From: an uncultured Ruminococcus sp.
Lineage (GTDB): Bacteria > Bacillota > Clostridia > Oscillospirales > CAG-272
Reading direction: 5' to 3'
NCBI GenBank assembly: GCA_902783755.1
Contig: CACZSC010000108.1
Span: forward strand, 1-24,037
DNA length: 24,037 nucleotides
A program made the position numbers and the translations under genes. Each line of letters opens with the position of its first letter. The stretch's first letter is position 1. Positions 16,489 to 24,037 of the stretch are shown here, one piece after another. Below the pieces are notes generated by a model. It was given only the letters and a program-made list of their open reading frames with translations, was not told the origin of the DNA and did not search any database.

Positions 16489-17766
16489 TCAGTCAGTTCT
16501 TTCAAGTATCGCGTAGTAGAAGCCGTCGCACCCGTCAGTGTGGGGCAGGAACTGCCTTGAGCATACGCACCTGAACCCGGGATGCTTTTCAAGAAAATCC
16601 CCGACAACGTCACCGTTCTCCTCCGGAAACACCGTACAGGTGCTGTAGACGAGGGTCCCGTGTTCCCTCACGTATCTTGAAGCCCCGTCAAGGATGGCTT
16701 TCTGTATCTCCGGCAGTCTCGCGAACTGATCCGGATCCTTGTACCTTATATCGGGCTTCTTGCCCATGACGCCGATACCGGAGCACGGCGCGTCGCACAG
16801 CACCCGGTCAGCCTTCCCGAAGAGCTCCGGCAGGGGATCCCTGCCGTCGCGCTGTCCGGTCCCGATGATCGAGATTCCCAGCTTCCCGGCTTCCTTCTCT
16901 AAGAGAGACAGCTTGTTCCCGTGGATGTCGAGAGACAGGATCCGTCCCCTGTTATCCATGTCCATGGCCATGTAAAAGCTCTTTCCGCCCGGACACGCGC
17001 AGGTGTCTATCACGAACTCTCCCGGTCTGGCTCCCACGGCTGACGCAGCAGCGGCGGATGCCGGGTCCTGGACGAACCAGAGGCCCCTTTCCAGACCTTC
17101 TCTGGCCTCACGGCCGATGCCGTCCACCAGGACGACTTTCCCCGCAAGGTCTGACAGGCGGGATCCCGGAAGCAGGTCCAGCGCCTCTTCAGGCGTGATT
17201 TTCAGGGTATTCACCCTGAGGCCGGCTGCGTTTTTCCCGGGCAGGACGCCCATCGCTCCGAGCAGGCGGTCTGTTTCGTCCCCGTATGCCGAGAGGAGCC
17301 TGAGGGCCAGTTTCTCCGACACGGAATGTCTGACCGAAAGTTCCCCGGGAGTGTTCCCTGCCGGAAGATCCGCAGGTCTTCCGGCCCGTATGAAGCCTCT
17401 GAGCACCGCGTTGACATACCCCCTCCTGTTTTTCGGAAGCAGGCCCACGGTCTCATCCACCGCGGAATATTCGGGGATCCTGTCCATGTATGCGAGCTGA
17501 TATATACCCAGCCTCAGAGCCGTTACGACGTCGAGGTCAAGTTCCGCGACCGATCTTTTCGAAAACCGCGATATGATCCAGTCGAGGGTCAGCTTCCTCT
17601 CGGTGACCCCGTATACCAGCCTGGTGTAAAGTCCTCTGTCTGCATCCGTCATCCCTTCGCTCCCCTTCAGGGAGACGTCGACTTCAATGTTCGGATATCT
17701 GCCGTTTTTCTCTATGGACATCAGCGAAGCCATGGCCTGTGCCCTTGGGTTGGCCCTGTCCGTCAT
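16489..17766 (-). CDS. rsmB: RsmB, 16S rRNA (cytosine-967-C5)-methyltransferase
   Basis: RsmB makes m5C967 in 16S rRNA. The 425-residue protein has an N-terminal NusB-like RNA-binding domain (about 5-135), a linker domain and a C-terminal Rossmann methyltransferase. The SAM-binding segment is DTCACPGGKSF at 254-264, a mild variant of the usual DxCAAPGGK. The two catalytic cysteines are present: Cys328 in DAPCSG (product release) and Cys377 in YSTCT (nucleophile). Its ATG overlaps the yugP stop as ATGA (17763-17766), indicating coupling. The length matches the E. coli protein (about 429). Confidence 0.95.
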   Translation of the reverse strand: MTDRANPRAQAMASLMSIEKNGRYPNIEVDVSLKGSEGMTDADRGLYTRLVYGVTERKLTLDWIISRFSKRSVAELDLDVVTALRLGIYQLAYMDRIPEYSAVDETVGLLPKNRRGYVNAVLRGFIRAGRPADLPAGNTPGELSVRHSVSEKLALRLLSAYGDETDRLLGAMGVLPGKNAAGLRVNTLKITPEEALDLLPGSRLSDLAGKVVLVDGIGREAREGLERGLWFVQDPASAAAASAVGARPGEFVIDTCACPGGKSFYMAMDMDNRGRILSLDIHGNKLSLLEKEAGKLGISIIGTGQRDGRDPLPELFGKADRVLCDAPCSGIGVMGKKPDIRYKDPDQFARLPEIQKAILDGASRYVREHGTLVYSTCTVFPEENGDVVGDFLEKHPGFRCVCSRQFLPHTDGCDGFYYAILERTD

Positions 17767-18455
17767 CGCTTCGACGACCTCGATATCATGGCAAGCAGCC
17801 TGAGCATCTGCAGGATGCTAGTGGCAAGTGCCGCCACGTAGGTGAGGGCCGCGGCTCTGAGGACTTTCTTCGCCCCGGCAACGGTCTCCCCGTCCACTCC
17901 CCCGGACTCGAGGGCCGTGAGCGCCCTTCTGCTGGCATTGATCTCCACCGGCAGAGTCACGAACTGGAACAGGACGCAGGCGGCAAAGAATACGACTCCG
18001 ATGACGGCCAGCGGCCTGAATGAAAACAGTATCCCCAGGATCACAAGGGGCCACGAGAGTATCGACCCGATCCTCGTCACCGGGATTATGGCCGTCCTGA
18101 TCTTTATGGGGCCGTATCCGTCGGCATACTGGAGAGCGTGCCCCGCCTCGTGGGCCGCCACTCCCACCGCCGCTATCGAACGCTCGGAATATACCGATCC
18201 CGAAAGGCTTATGATGTTGGTCTGGGGATTGAAGTTGTCAGTGAGTTCACCGCCGGTCGGGGCGATGCTCACCCCGGCGCAGTTCCCTGATCCCAGCACC
18301 AGCTTTGCTGCCTCATAGCCGCTGAGTCCCGAGGGCGACGGTATCTTGGAATATTTCGAATATGTGCGCTTCACGTATATCTGGGCCGCCAGGGTTATCA
18401 CGAGGGCAGGTATCATGTATAGCAGATATGAGATATCGAATCCGTTTATGTACAT
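17763..18455 (-). CDS. YugP-type zinc-dependent membrane metallopeptidase
   Basis: A 230-residue membrane protein with a HEAGH zinc-protease signature (His102, Glu103, His106; AAHEAGHALQY). An N-terminal membrane helix is at about 8-28 (SYLLYMIPALVITLAAQIY), and two or three more lie at about 125-172 and near the C-terminus (LTYVAALATSILQML). Family members (DUF2227/YugP, COG2738) are common in Clostridia; their substrates are not established. The ribosome binding site AGGAGG lies about 9 bases upstream. The gene sits between fmt and rsmB, is absent from the corresponding Bacillus operon, and overlaps rsmB by 4 bases, so it is a settled member here. Confidence 0.88.
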   Translation of the reverse strand: MYINGFDISYLLYMIPALVITLAAQIYVKRTYSKYSKIPSPSGLSGYEAAKLVLGSGNCAGVSIAPTGGELTDNFNPQTNIISLSGSVYSERSIAAVGVAAHEAGHALQYADGYGPIKIRTAIIPVTRIGSILSWPLVILGILFSFRPLAVIGVVFFAACVLFQFVTLPVEINASRRALTALESGGVDGETVAGAKKVLRAAALTYVAALATSILQMLRLLAMISRSSKR

Positions 18456-18477
18456 AAATGCGCCCTCCTCTCTGAAT

Positions 18478-19431
18478 TCAGTATTTCAGGACGTCTCCCT
18501 GGAAGACCTTTCTTCCGCGGACGAAATCCGCGGCTGCCATCCGCTTTTTGCCTTCAGGTATGACGGACGTCAGCACCACGCTCCCGCTGCCGCATCTCAC
18601 GGTGATCCCGTCCCTGATGTCTGTAACTGTGCCCGGCGCGGCATCCGCATCGGGGCCGGAGCAGATCCGGGCCTCCGCCACCTTCAGCAGTTTCCCGTCC
18701 GCGGTCCGCGTAACGGCGCAGGGCGACGGTGAAAGCCCTCTTACAAGGTCCGCGACCTTTTTTGCCGGTTCCGAGAAATCTATGACCGTATCTTCTTTTT
18801 CTATCTTCCTTGCATAAGTCGAAAGGCTGCCGTCCTGAGGTTCCTTCGGCAGATCTTTCCCCGCCATCAGGATGTCGCACACCCTGCACAACGCGTCTCC
18901 TGCGAGGACCGCGAGCCTGTCGTGGACAGTCTCAAGATCGTCACTGTCTCCGATGGGGCATTCCAGCTTAAGGATCATGTCGCCGGTATCCAGCCCGTCG
19001 TCCATGTACATGGCCGTTATCCCCGTCACTTTCTCCCCTTCAATGATGGCTCTCTGGATGGGGGCCGCTCCTCTGTACTTCGGCAGGAGGGACGCGTGGG
19101 CGTTGATGCACCCGTATTTCGGGAACGCGATCACTTCGTGAGGCAGGATGTTCCCGTAAGCGCACACGAATATGACGTCGGGCTCAAGCTCCTCCAGCAC
19201 CGGCATCAGCGATCCGTCCCTCAGGGTCCGCGGCTGATATACCGGGATCCCGTGTTCCAGGGCGAACTCCTTCACCGGCGAATATATGACCTTCATGCCC
19301 CGTCCGCTCTGCTTGTCTGCCCTGGTGACGGCGCCCAGCACCCGGACGCCTTTCTTTTCGTAAAGTGATCTCAGGCACGTCTCCGCGATCTCGGGTGTGC
19401 CCATGAAAAGTATATTGAGTTCCTTGATCAT
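18478..19431 (-). CDS. fmt: Methionyl-tRNA formyltransferase
   Basis: Fmt formylates initiator methionyl-tRNA using 10-formyltetrahydrofolate, needed for bacterial translation start. The 317-residue protein has the normal two-domain length. The catalytic residues expected from E. coli Fmt are visible: Asn110, His112 and Asp148, in CINAHASLLPKYRGAAPIQ and DDGLDTGDM. A basic loop (ADKQSGRGMKV at about 38-48) corresponds to the tRNA acceptor-stem loop. The C-terminal OB-like domain covers about 205-317. Its ATG overlaps the def stop by 4 bases, so formylation and deformylation enzymes are made together. Confidence 0.97.
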   Translation of the reverse strand: MIKELNILFMGTPEIAETCLRSLYEKKGVRVLGAVTRADKQSGRGMKVIYSPVKEFALEHGIPVYQPRTLRDGSLMPVLEELEPDVIFVCAYGNILPHEVIAFPKYGCINAHASLLPKYRGAAPIQRAIIEGEKVTGITAMYMDDGLDTGDMILKLECPIGDSDDLETVHDRLAVLAGDALCRVCDILMAGKDLPKEPQDGSLSTYARKIEKEDTVIDFSEPAKKVADLVRGLSPSPCAVTRTADGKLLKVAEARICSGPDADAAPGTVTDIRDGITVRCGSGSVVLTSVIPEGKKRMAAADFVRGRKVFQGDVLKY

Positions 19432-19922
19432 TTCCCCTTATTGTATTCTTCCGTGTATTTCATGGCCTCTTCGTAGGAAAGGAGCTTAACGGTCCTTTCG
19501 GTGAAGAGGTGCCCGTCCAGATGATCCAGCTCGTGGCAGAGACATCTCGCCTCCAGCCCCTCGCCCGTCACCTCGAAGGGCCTTCCCTTCCTGTCCGTGG
19601 CCCGGACCGTCACTCTGGCCGGCCGTCTGGTCACTCCCCACACTCCCGGCACTGACAGACATCCCTCGATGTCCTCCTGCTCTCCTTCCGCGGAGACGAT
19701 CTCCGGATTTATGAAATCCAGGATCTCATCCCCGATGTACAGGACTGCGATCCGTTTAAGGACTCCCACCTGCGGAGCCGCCAGTCCGGCGCCGTCCGCT
19801 TGCACGAGGGTCTCCCTCATGTCGTCCAGGAGCCTCGTTATCCGCGGGGTTATCTCCGTGACATATTTGCATTTTTTCGAGAGGACGGGATCGCCCTCTT
19901 CCACTATGTTCCTTATAGCCAT
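19428..19922 (-). CDS. def: Peptide deformylase
   Basis: Def removes the formyl group from new polypeptides with an active-site iron or zinc. The 164-residue protein carries all three family motifs: GAGLAAPQ at 44-51, EGCLSVP at 86-92 with metal ligand Cys88, and HELDH at 130-134 with ligands His130 and His134 and catalytic Glu131. The length and lack of large insertions fit the type 1 enzyme. GGAGACGGTG is the probable ribosome binding site. It lies 24 bases after the priA stop and overlaps fmt. Confidence 0.97.
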   Translation of the reverse strand: MAIRNIVEEGDPVLSKKCKYVTEITPRITRLLDDMRETLVQADGAGLAAPQVGVLKRIAVLYIGDEILDFINPEIVSAEGEQEDIEGCLSVPGVWGVTRRPARVTVRATDRKGRPFEVTGEGLEARCLCHELDHLDGHLFTERTVKLLSYEEAMKYTEEYNKGK

Positions 19923-19946
19923 TTTTCACCGTCTCCGGCTGCTTCG

Positions 19947-22520
19947 TCATATGGTGCTGGGATTCAGGTCCACCGATATGCCGACGCCGGATCTTCCTTT
20001 CCCTGAGTACTGAACCGAGTCGGGAGTCTTTCCGAAGTCTCTGAGGAGCTTCGAAAACAGTTCCCTCGTCGGGCGTCCGAGACTGCATTTCATGACCAGT
20101 CTCATCCTGTATGTGTTGCTGACCCTGTACACCGGAGCCTCAAATGGCCCGAACAGGATCAGAGGTATGTCTCTGCTGTTTTTCGCGGCCTCCACCACTT
20201 TCCCGTACATGTATGCGGCCGCCCTGCCGAGGAGCCCCTCGTCGGGCGAGCTGAGTGTAAGCACGGCTATGTCGCAGAACGGCGGAAATTTCAGGGCCTT
20301 CCTGAGCTTTATCTCCTCTTCGTAGAAAGCCTCGTAGTTCTGGCCTGCCGCCTGATACAGGAGCCTGTTCTCCGGATTGTATGTCTGGATCACTGCAAAT
20401 CCGGGGGTATCGGCCCTTCCTGCCCTGCCTATGACCTGGGTTATCATGGAGAAGGTCCGTTCCCCCGCCCGGTAGTCGTCCGCCATGAACGCTCCGTCCG
20501 CGTTCAGGACGCCCACGGTGGCCACCTTCGGGAAATCGTGTCCCTTCGTCACCATCTGGGTCCCGAGCAGAACGTCCGCGTCGCCGCGGCGGAACCGGTC
20601 GAGGATCTCCTCGTGCGAGTTCCTGTATGTGGTAGTATCATGATCCATCCGGGCTATCCTCAGGTCCGGGAACATGGCCACGATGTCGTCTTCCGCCTTC
20701 TGGGTCCCGCATCCCATGAACATGAAATGCTCCTTCCCGCATTCGGGGCAGACCTTCGGAAGGACCGTTTTGTATCCGCAGGTGTGGCAGACAAGGTATC
20801 CGCCTGCCCTCCTGTCGTTCTCAAGCCCGAAAGGCTCCTCATCCGCATCCGGGAGACTGTTTCTGAGCCCGCCCCGCCTTTTGCTGTGGTATGTCAGGGT
20901 GACGGAGCAGTTCGGGCACTTTATGCTTTTGCCGCAGCTGCGGCAGCTCACGTAGTTGTTGTATCCCCTTCTGTTCAGGAAGAGTATGGACTGGTTTCCC
21001 TTCCGGTGGTCTGATATGAGGCGTCTTGCCAGCACCGATCCCACGGGAGTCAGGTTGCCTTTCTGAAGTTCCTCCCTCATGTCGCAGATCACGACGTCCG
21101 GAAGCTTCGCGTCGCCGTATCTCTCCTTCAGTTCCACAAGGGTGTATTTCCCGCTCTTCGCCTTGTAGTAGCTTACCACCGAAGGCGTCGCCGACGCCAG
21201 CAGCAGCATCGCGGAGTTCCTTCCGCATCTGTAGCTCGCAACGTCGTGGGCGTAATATTTCGGGTTGGTGTCGCTTTTGTACGTGTACTCCTGCTCCTCG
21301 TCTATGAGGATCAGGCCGAGATCCTTCACCGGCGCGAATATGGCCGATCTGGTGCCTATGACCAGGGTCGCTTCCCCCTCCCGGATCCTTCTCCAGGCGT
21401 CGTATCTCTCGCTCTGGGAAAGGGCCGAGTGGATCACCGCCACCCTTTCTCCGTATCTGGCCAGGAATATGAGGACCGCCTGCGGCGTCAGGGCTATCTC
21501 CGGCACCAGCATTATGACGCCCCTGCCCTCTTCCAGCGCCCTGTCGATCACCTCCAGCATCACATTGGTCTTTCCGGATCCGGTGACGCCGTGGAGCAGT
21601 ACGGCGCAGGGCTTTTCCCCGTACTTCTCAAGTATCCTGCCGCACGCTTTTTCCTGTGCCTCAGACAGCGCGGGCTTCTTCGACTGGCTGCTGAAGGCGC
21701 GCCTTTTGCCGTTCATCCATTCGGTCGTGAAGCGGTTTCTGAAGATCTCCCGCTCCTCCGATATCAGGTAGCCCTTCTCGGCGAGCGCGTCAGCGGCCGA
21801 ACTCACCGCCGCCTTTGAGATCCCGCAGTCCTCGGCGATCTCCTCTTCGGAGCCCTCGCCGCACATTGCAACGTATCTGAGTATCTTTTTCCTGTTTTCC
21901 CCTCTTACACCGGATATGAGAGCTTCCGCCGCATCCGGGTCCGCGGGGATGCTGCCTCTCGACAGCACGCGGGTCTTCTTTATCTTTCCCATCCCTTTGA
22001 CGTCGGATGACCTTTCCAGTTCCCCGGACGCGACCAGGGCCGACAGCTGTCTCGACACGTCTCTCCCCAGTCTGGCGGACAGTTCCGCCTTTGTGAACCG
22101 CCTGTTTCCGAAAGCTTCGCGTATCTCATGTACGAGGCCTGTTCTGTCGGCGCCTTCGGACAGCGAATAGTACTCCGTAACCTTTCCGAACGCTCCGGGC
22201 GGCACGACCGTCCTGACGGCGTCTCCCATGGTGCAGAGGGTGTGGTCCCTGAGGAAATCGCACAGTCCGAGAAGTTCCCCGTCAAGCACGGGTGCGCCTT
22301 CAAGGGTCCTGACCACAGCCTTGAGACCGTTCTCGCCTTCGGCCGTTTCGGAAACGGAGACGCAGAGACCTGTCACGGGCCTGTTCCCCCGTCCGAAGGG
22401 AACCTCTACGAAAGTCCCCTCACGGAGTTTTCCGTACAGGTCCGGGGGAACGGAATATGAATAGGGCCTGTCGGCTGAGTATGGCACATCCAGTATGTAT
22501 ACCGAACAGATCCTTTCCAT
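19947..22520 (-). CDS. priA: PriA, primosomal replication-restart helicase
   Basis: PriA recognises stalled forks and reloads the replicative helicase through DnaD/DnaB or DnaT. The product is long, 857 residues against about 730-800 in most relatives. The N-terminal 3'-DNA-binding domain (1-110) is followed by a winged-helix region (about 130-260). The helicase has Walker A GVTGSGKT at 311-318, Walker B as DEEQ at 407-410 in place of the more usual DEEH, and the late motif QVIGRAGRA (695-703). Zinc cysteines are in four pairs: 526/529, 535/538, 578/581 and 591/594. Between the second and third pairs lie 39 residues, about 25 more than usual, rich in charged residues. GGGAGA precedes the ATG. 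In Bacillus coaBC precedes priA; here rpoZ does. Confidence 0.95.
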   Translation of the reverse strand: MERICSVYILDVPYSADRPYSYSVPPDLYGKLREGTFVEVPFGRGNRPVTGLCVSVSETAEGENGLKAVVRTLEGAPVLDGELLGLCDFLRDHTLCTMGDAVRTVVPPGAFGKVTEYYSLSEGADRTGLVHEIREAFGNRRFTKAELSARLGRDVSRQLSALVASGELERSSDVKGMGKIKKTRVLSRGSIPADPDAAEALISGVRGENRKKILRYVAMCGEGSEEEIAEDCGISKAAVSSAADALAEKGYLISEEREIFRNRFTTEWMNGKRRAFSSQSKKPALSEAQEKACGRILEKYGEKPCAVLLHGVTGSGKTNVMLEVIDRALEEGRGVIMLVPEIALTPQAVLIFLARYGERVAVIHSALSQSERYDAWRRIREGEATLVIGTRSAIFAPVKDLGLILIDEEQEYTYKSDTNPKYYAHDVASYRCGRNSAMLLLASATPSVVSYYKAKSGKYTLVELKERYGDAKLPDVVICDMREELQKGNLTPVGSVLARRLISDHRKGNQSILFLNRRGYNNYVSCRSCGKSIKCPNCSVTLTYHSKRRGGLRNSLPDADEEPFGLENDRRAGGYLVCHTCGYKTVLPKVCPECGKEHFMFMGCGTQKAEDDIVAMFPDLRIARMDHDTTTYRNSHEEILDRFRRGDADVLLGTQMVTKGHDFPKVATVGVLNADGAFMADDYRAGERTFSMITQVIGRAGRADTPGFAVIQTYNPENRLLYQAAGQNYEAFYEEEIKLRKALKFPPFCDIAVLTLSSPDEGLLGRAAAYMYGKVVEAAKNSRDIPLILFGPFEAPVYRVSNTYRMRLVMKCSLGRPTRELFSKLLRDFGKTPDSVQYSGKGRSGVGISVDLNPSTI

Positions 22521-22565
22521 GATTCTCTCCCGCCTTCGCTTTTATCGTAACGTACCGGCAGCGGA

Positions 22566-22913
22566 TCATTCCGCTTCGCCGAAATTCGCTTCCTCGTCCT
22601 CCACCAGTTTCTTGGCGTCCGCGTCGTCCGTAAGGCTGACTTCGGTCCCGTCCGGCTCTATGATCTTGAATTTGCCGTCGTGCAGACCGTTGATGGCCAG
22701 CTTCACGGCTTTCTCGTCGCGGTATTCCTTGTCTATCTGCAGCGGCGCCGGACTCTTCTTGTCGCCGTCGCGGCTGGCGAGCTTCTCCGCCTCTTCCTTC
22801 ATCTCGACATATTCGTCCGTGATGATCCTGGCGCACTTCGCAGTGGCGATGGCCAGAGCGTATCTGTTGAGCCCGCTTTCCTTCTGAAGTTCCTGTATCG
22901 ATGGATTGATCAT
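22566..22913 (-). CDS. rpoZ: RNA polymerase omega subunit
   Basis: Omega helps fold and hold the beta-prime subunit of RNA polymerase. The family signature is at the start: MINPSIQEL, then NRYALAIATAKCARII, the conserved helix that clamps beta-prime. The product has 115 residues, longer than the roughly 70 of Bacillus. The added length is a charged linker (about 37-65, EEAEKLASRDGDKKSPAP) and an acidic tail. The stretch DEKAVKLAINGLHDGKFKI is the usual second conserved block. It sits 30 bases after gmk and 45 bases before priA, its normal neighbourhood. GGAG lies about 12 bases before the ATG, slightly distant. Confidence 0.9.
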   Translation of the reverse strand: MINPSIQELQKESGLNRYALAIATAKCARIITDEYVEMKEEAEKLASRDGDKKSPAPLQIDKEYRDEKAVKLAINGLHDGKFKIIEPDGTEVSLTDDADAKKLVEDEEANFGEAE

Positions 22914-22943
22914 GGTGATGTATCTCCTGTCAGTTAATATTCC

Positions 22944-23579
22944 TTATTTGTTTTCCGTTTTTCCGTAGCCTTCCTCGAACACCTCGCCGGACCTGCAGGT
23001 CCTGAGATGCTCCGCCCTTATGACGGAAAGAAGGTCCCTCGCGCACTTGTCTGCCCTGTTCGTCTCGTTTATGAGCAGGTATTCGTATTTCGGGGTCTGG
23101 CTCACTTCGAAAAGGGCTCTTTCAAGCCGCCTCTGTATCTCCTCCTCGGTCTCCGTGCCCCGGCCCCTGAGCCTTCTCTCCAGCTCTTCCCTGTCGGGAG
23201 CCGTCAGCATTATGGTGACGCAGCCGTCCCCCAGAAGCCTCTTGACCTGTCCGCAACCGTCCACCTCTATCTCCAGGATCACGTCGCGTCCTTCCTCCGT
23301 GATGCGCCTGGTCTCGGATTTCAGGGTCCCGTAGTAGTTGCCGTTGTATTCGGTGTACTCGAGGATCTCCCCGTCCCTTACCATTTTCTCGAACTGCTTC
23401 CTGGTCTTGTAGAAGTAGTTGACTCCTTCCTTTTCCCCTTCCCTGGGCTTGCGAGACGTGGCGGACACCGCCACCCCGGTCCGGTCGTATATCTTTCCGA
23501 GCTCTTCTATCACGGTGCCCTTACCGCTGCCGGAAGGGCCCGAGATCACGAAGACGAGCCCGTGGTCTCTTTCGGTCAT
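22944..23579 (-). CDS. gmk: Guanylate kinase
   Basis: Gmk converts GMP and ATP to GDP and ADP, feeding GTP, dGTP and (p)ppGpp pools. The 211-residue protein has the P-loop GPSGSGKGT at 14-22, the GMP-binding motif SRKPREGEKEGVNYFY and the lid and base region (VDGCGQVKRLL, then TAPDREELERRLRGRGTE). The length is normal. Its ATG overlaps the remA stop as ATGA (23576-23579), so translation is coupled. The remA-gmk-rpoZ order is the standard Firmicutes one. Confidence 0.97.
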   Translation of the reverse strand: MTERDHGLVFVISGPSGSGKGTVIEELGKIYDRTGVAVSATSRKPREGEKEGVNYFYKTRKQFEKMVRDGEILEYTEYNGNYYGTLKSETRRITEEGRDVILEIEVDGCGQVKRLLGDGCVTIMLTAPDREELERRLRGRGTETEEEIQRRLERALFEVSQTPKYEYLLINETNRADKCARDLLSVIRAEHLRTCRSGEVFEEGYGKTENK

Positions 23580-23836
23580 TCTTCCTCACCGTCCCTCTGC
23601 TCGCCGCCCGCCAGCCTGGCGGAGACGGTCTCGTTCTGGAGAGCCGACAGGACCACGTGGTCAGAGTCGGTTATGACGAGACACCTGGTCTTCCTGCCGC
23701 TGGTGCAGTCTATGGCGCGTCCCGAGTCCTTGGCGTCCTGGACCAGCCTCTTCGCCGGTGACGACTCCGAGTTGATCACGGCCACCACCCGCTCGGCGTT
23801 TATCATGTTGTTGAATCCGACGTTCACGAATTTCAT
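23576..23836 (-). CDS. remA: RemA-family DNA-binding regulator (DUF370)
   Basis: RemA (YlzA) is a small ring-forming DNA-binding protein that activates matrix and osmoprotection genes in Bacillus; its role in Clostridia is less clear. The 86-residue protein begins MKFVNVGFNNMINAERVVAV and contains the conserved segment SSPAKRLVQDAKDSGRAIDCTSGRKT, seen across the family, followed by ITDSDHVVLSAL. A short acidic, Glu-rich tail (about 78-86) extends beyond the core. The ribosome binding site is weak. It is located between yicC and gmk, as in most Firmicutes. Confidence 0.92.
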   Translation of the reverse strand: MKFVNVGFNNMINAERVVAVINSESSPAKRLVQDAKDSGRAIDCTSGRKTRCLVITDSDHVVLSALQNETVSARLAGGEQRDGEEE

Positions 23837-23851
23837 CAGCCTTACCCTGCC

Positions 23852-24037
23852 TTATTCCAGATTCTGTATCTGCTCGCGGATCTTCTCGAGCTCCGTCTTC
23901 ATGTCCACCACTATATGGGCGATCTCCGGATCCTGTGACTTGGATCCCGCAGTGTTTATCTCGCGGTTTATCTCCTGCACCAGGAAATCCAGTTTCCTTC
24001 CCGCCGCCTCGTCGGACCTCAGTATCCCGTCGAGGGC
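23852..24037 (-). CDS. yicC: YicC/YloC-family endoribonuclease, C-terminal end (partial)
   Basis: Only the last 61 codons and the TAA stop are in the window. The translated end contains GRKLDFLVQEINREINTAGS and VVDMKTELEKIREQIQNLE, the highly conserved C-terminal signature of YicC-family proteins (DUF1732), shown to act as endoribonucleases. The rest of the gene, and probably the operon promoter, lies beyond the right edge. The stop is 15 bases before remA. Confidence 0.9.
   Translation of the reverse strand, partial: ALDGILRSDEAAGRKLDFLVQEINREINTAGSKSQDPEIAHIVVDMKTELEKIREQIQNLE

Overview
The window is ordinary chromosome from a fairly GC-rich member of the Firmicutes, most likely class Clostridia (a gut or rumen Lachnospiraceae-like lineage is my guess). 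Three things point there: the ctsR-mcsA-mcsB-clpC stress operon, the long yicC-remA-gmk-rpoZ-priA-def-fmt-rsmB-rlmN-stp-prkC-rsgA-thiN housekeeping operon, and strong AGGAGG-type ribosome binding sites. Arg is often AGG/AGA and Ile often ATA despite the high G+C. I see no tRNA, rRNA, CRISPR array, insertion sequence or phage gene.

Layout. (1) 1-1930, minus strand: the start of a secreted protein cut by the window edge, preceded by a cytoplasmic-type GH43 glycosidase whose natural ATG seems to be followed at once by an in-frame TAG. (2) 1931-2210: a divergent control region with three CtsR operator matches, a sigma-A promoter for ctsR, an extended -10 promoter for the GH43 gene and two small related palindromes. 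(3) 2211-6882, plus strand: ctsR, mcsA, mcsB, clpC, ending in a strong terminator. (4) 7038-10949, plus strand: a promoter, then thiI, a PflA-like radical SAM gene, a nitroreductase-fold gene and a membrane-anchored PI-PLC-like gene, ending in a terminator. (5) 11042-24037, minus strand: fourteen tightly packed genes transcribed toward the left, from the 3' end of yicC to thiN, closed by a terminator.

How the genes work together. CtsR represses its own operon. McsB, activated by McsA, phosphorylates arginines on CtsR and on damaged proteins, and ClpC with ClpP destroys the marked proteins. The minus-strand operon joins transcription (omega), nucleotide supply (Gmk), replication restart (PriA), translation start and N-terminal processing (Fmt, Def), rRNA modification (RsmB, RlmN), Ser/Thr signalling (PrkC and its phosphatase), small-subunit assembly (RsgA, a PrkC substrate in Bacillus) and thiamine diphosphate synthesis (ThiN). 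Compared with the Bacillus subtilis arrangement, coaBC and rpe are absent and a YugP-type membrane protease sits between fmt and rsmB.

No clearly new multigene system is visible. The observations most worth a second look are the TAG at codon 2 of the GH43 gene, the ctsR/GH43 control region, an insertion inside the PriA zinc module, the thiI-to-PI-PLC cluster and a marked excess of GGATCC hexamers.
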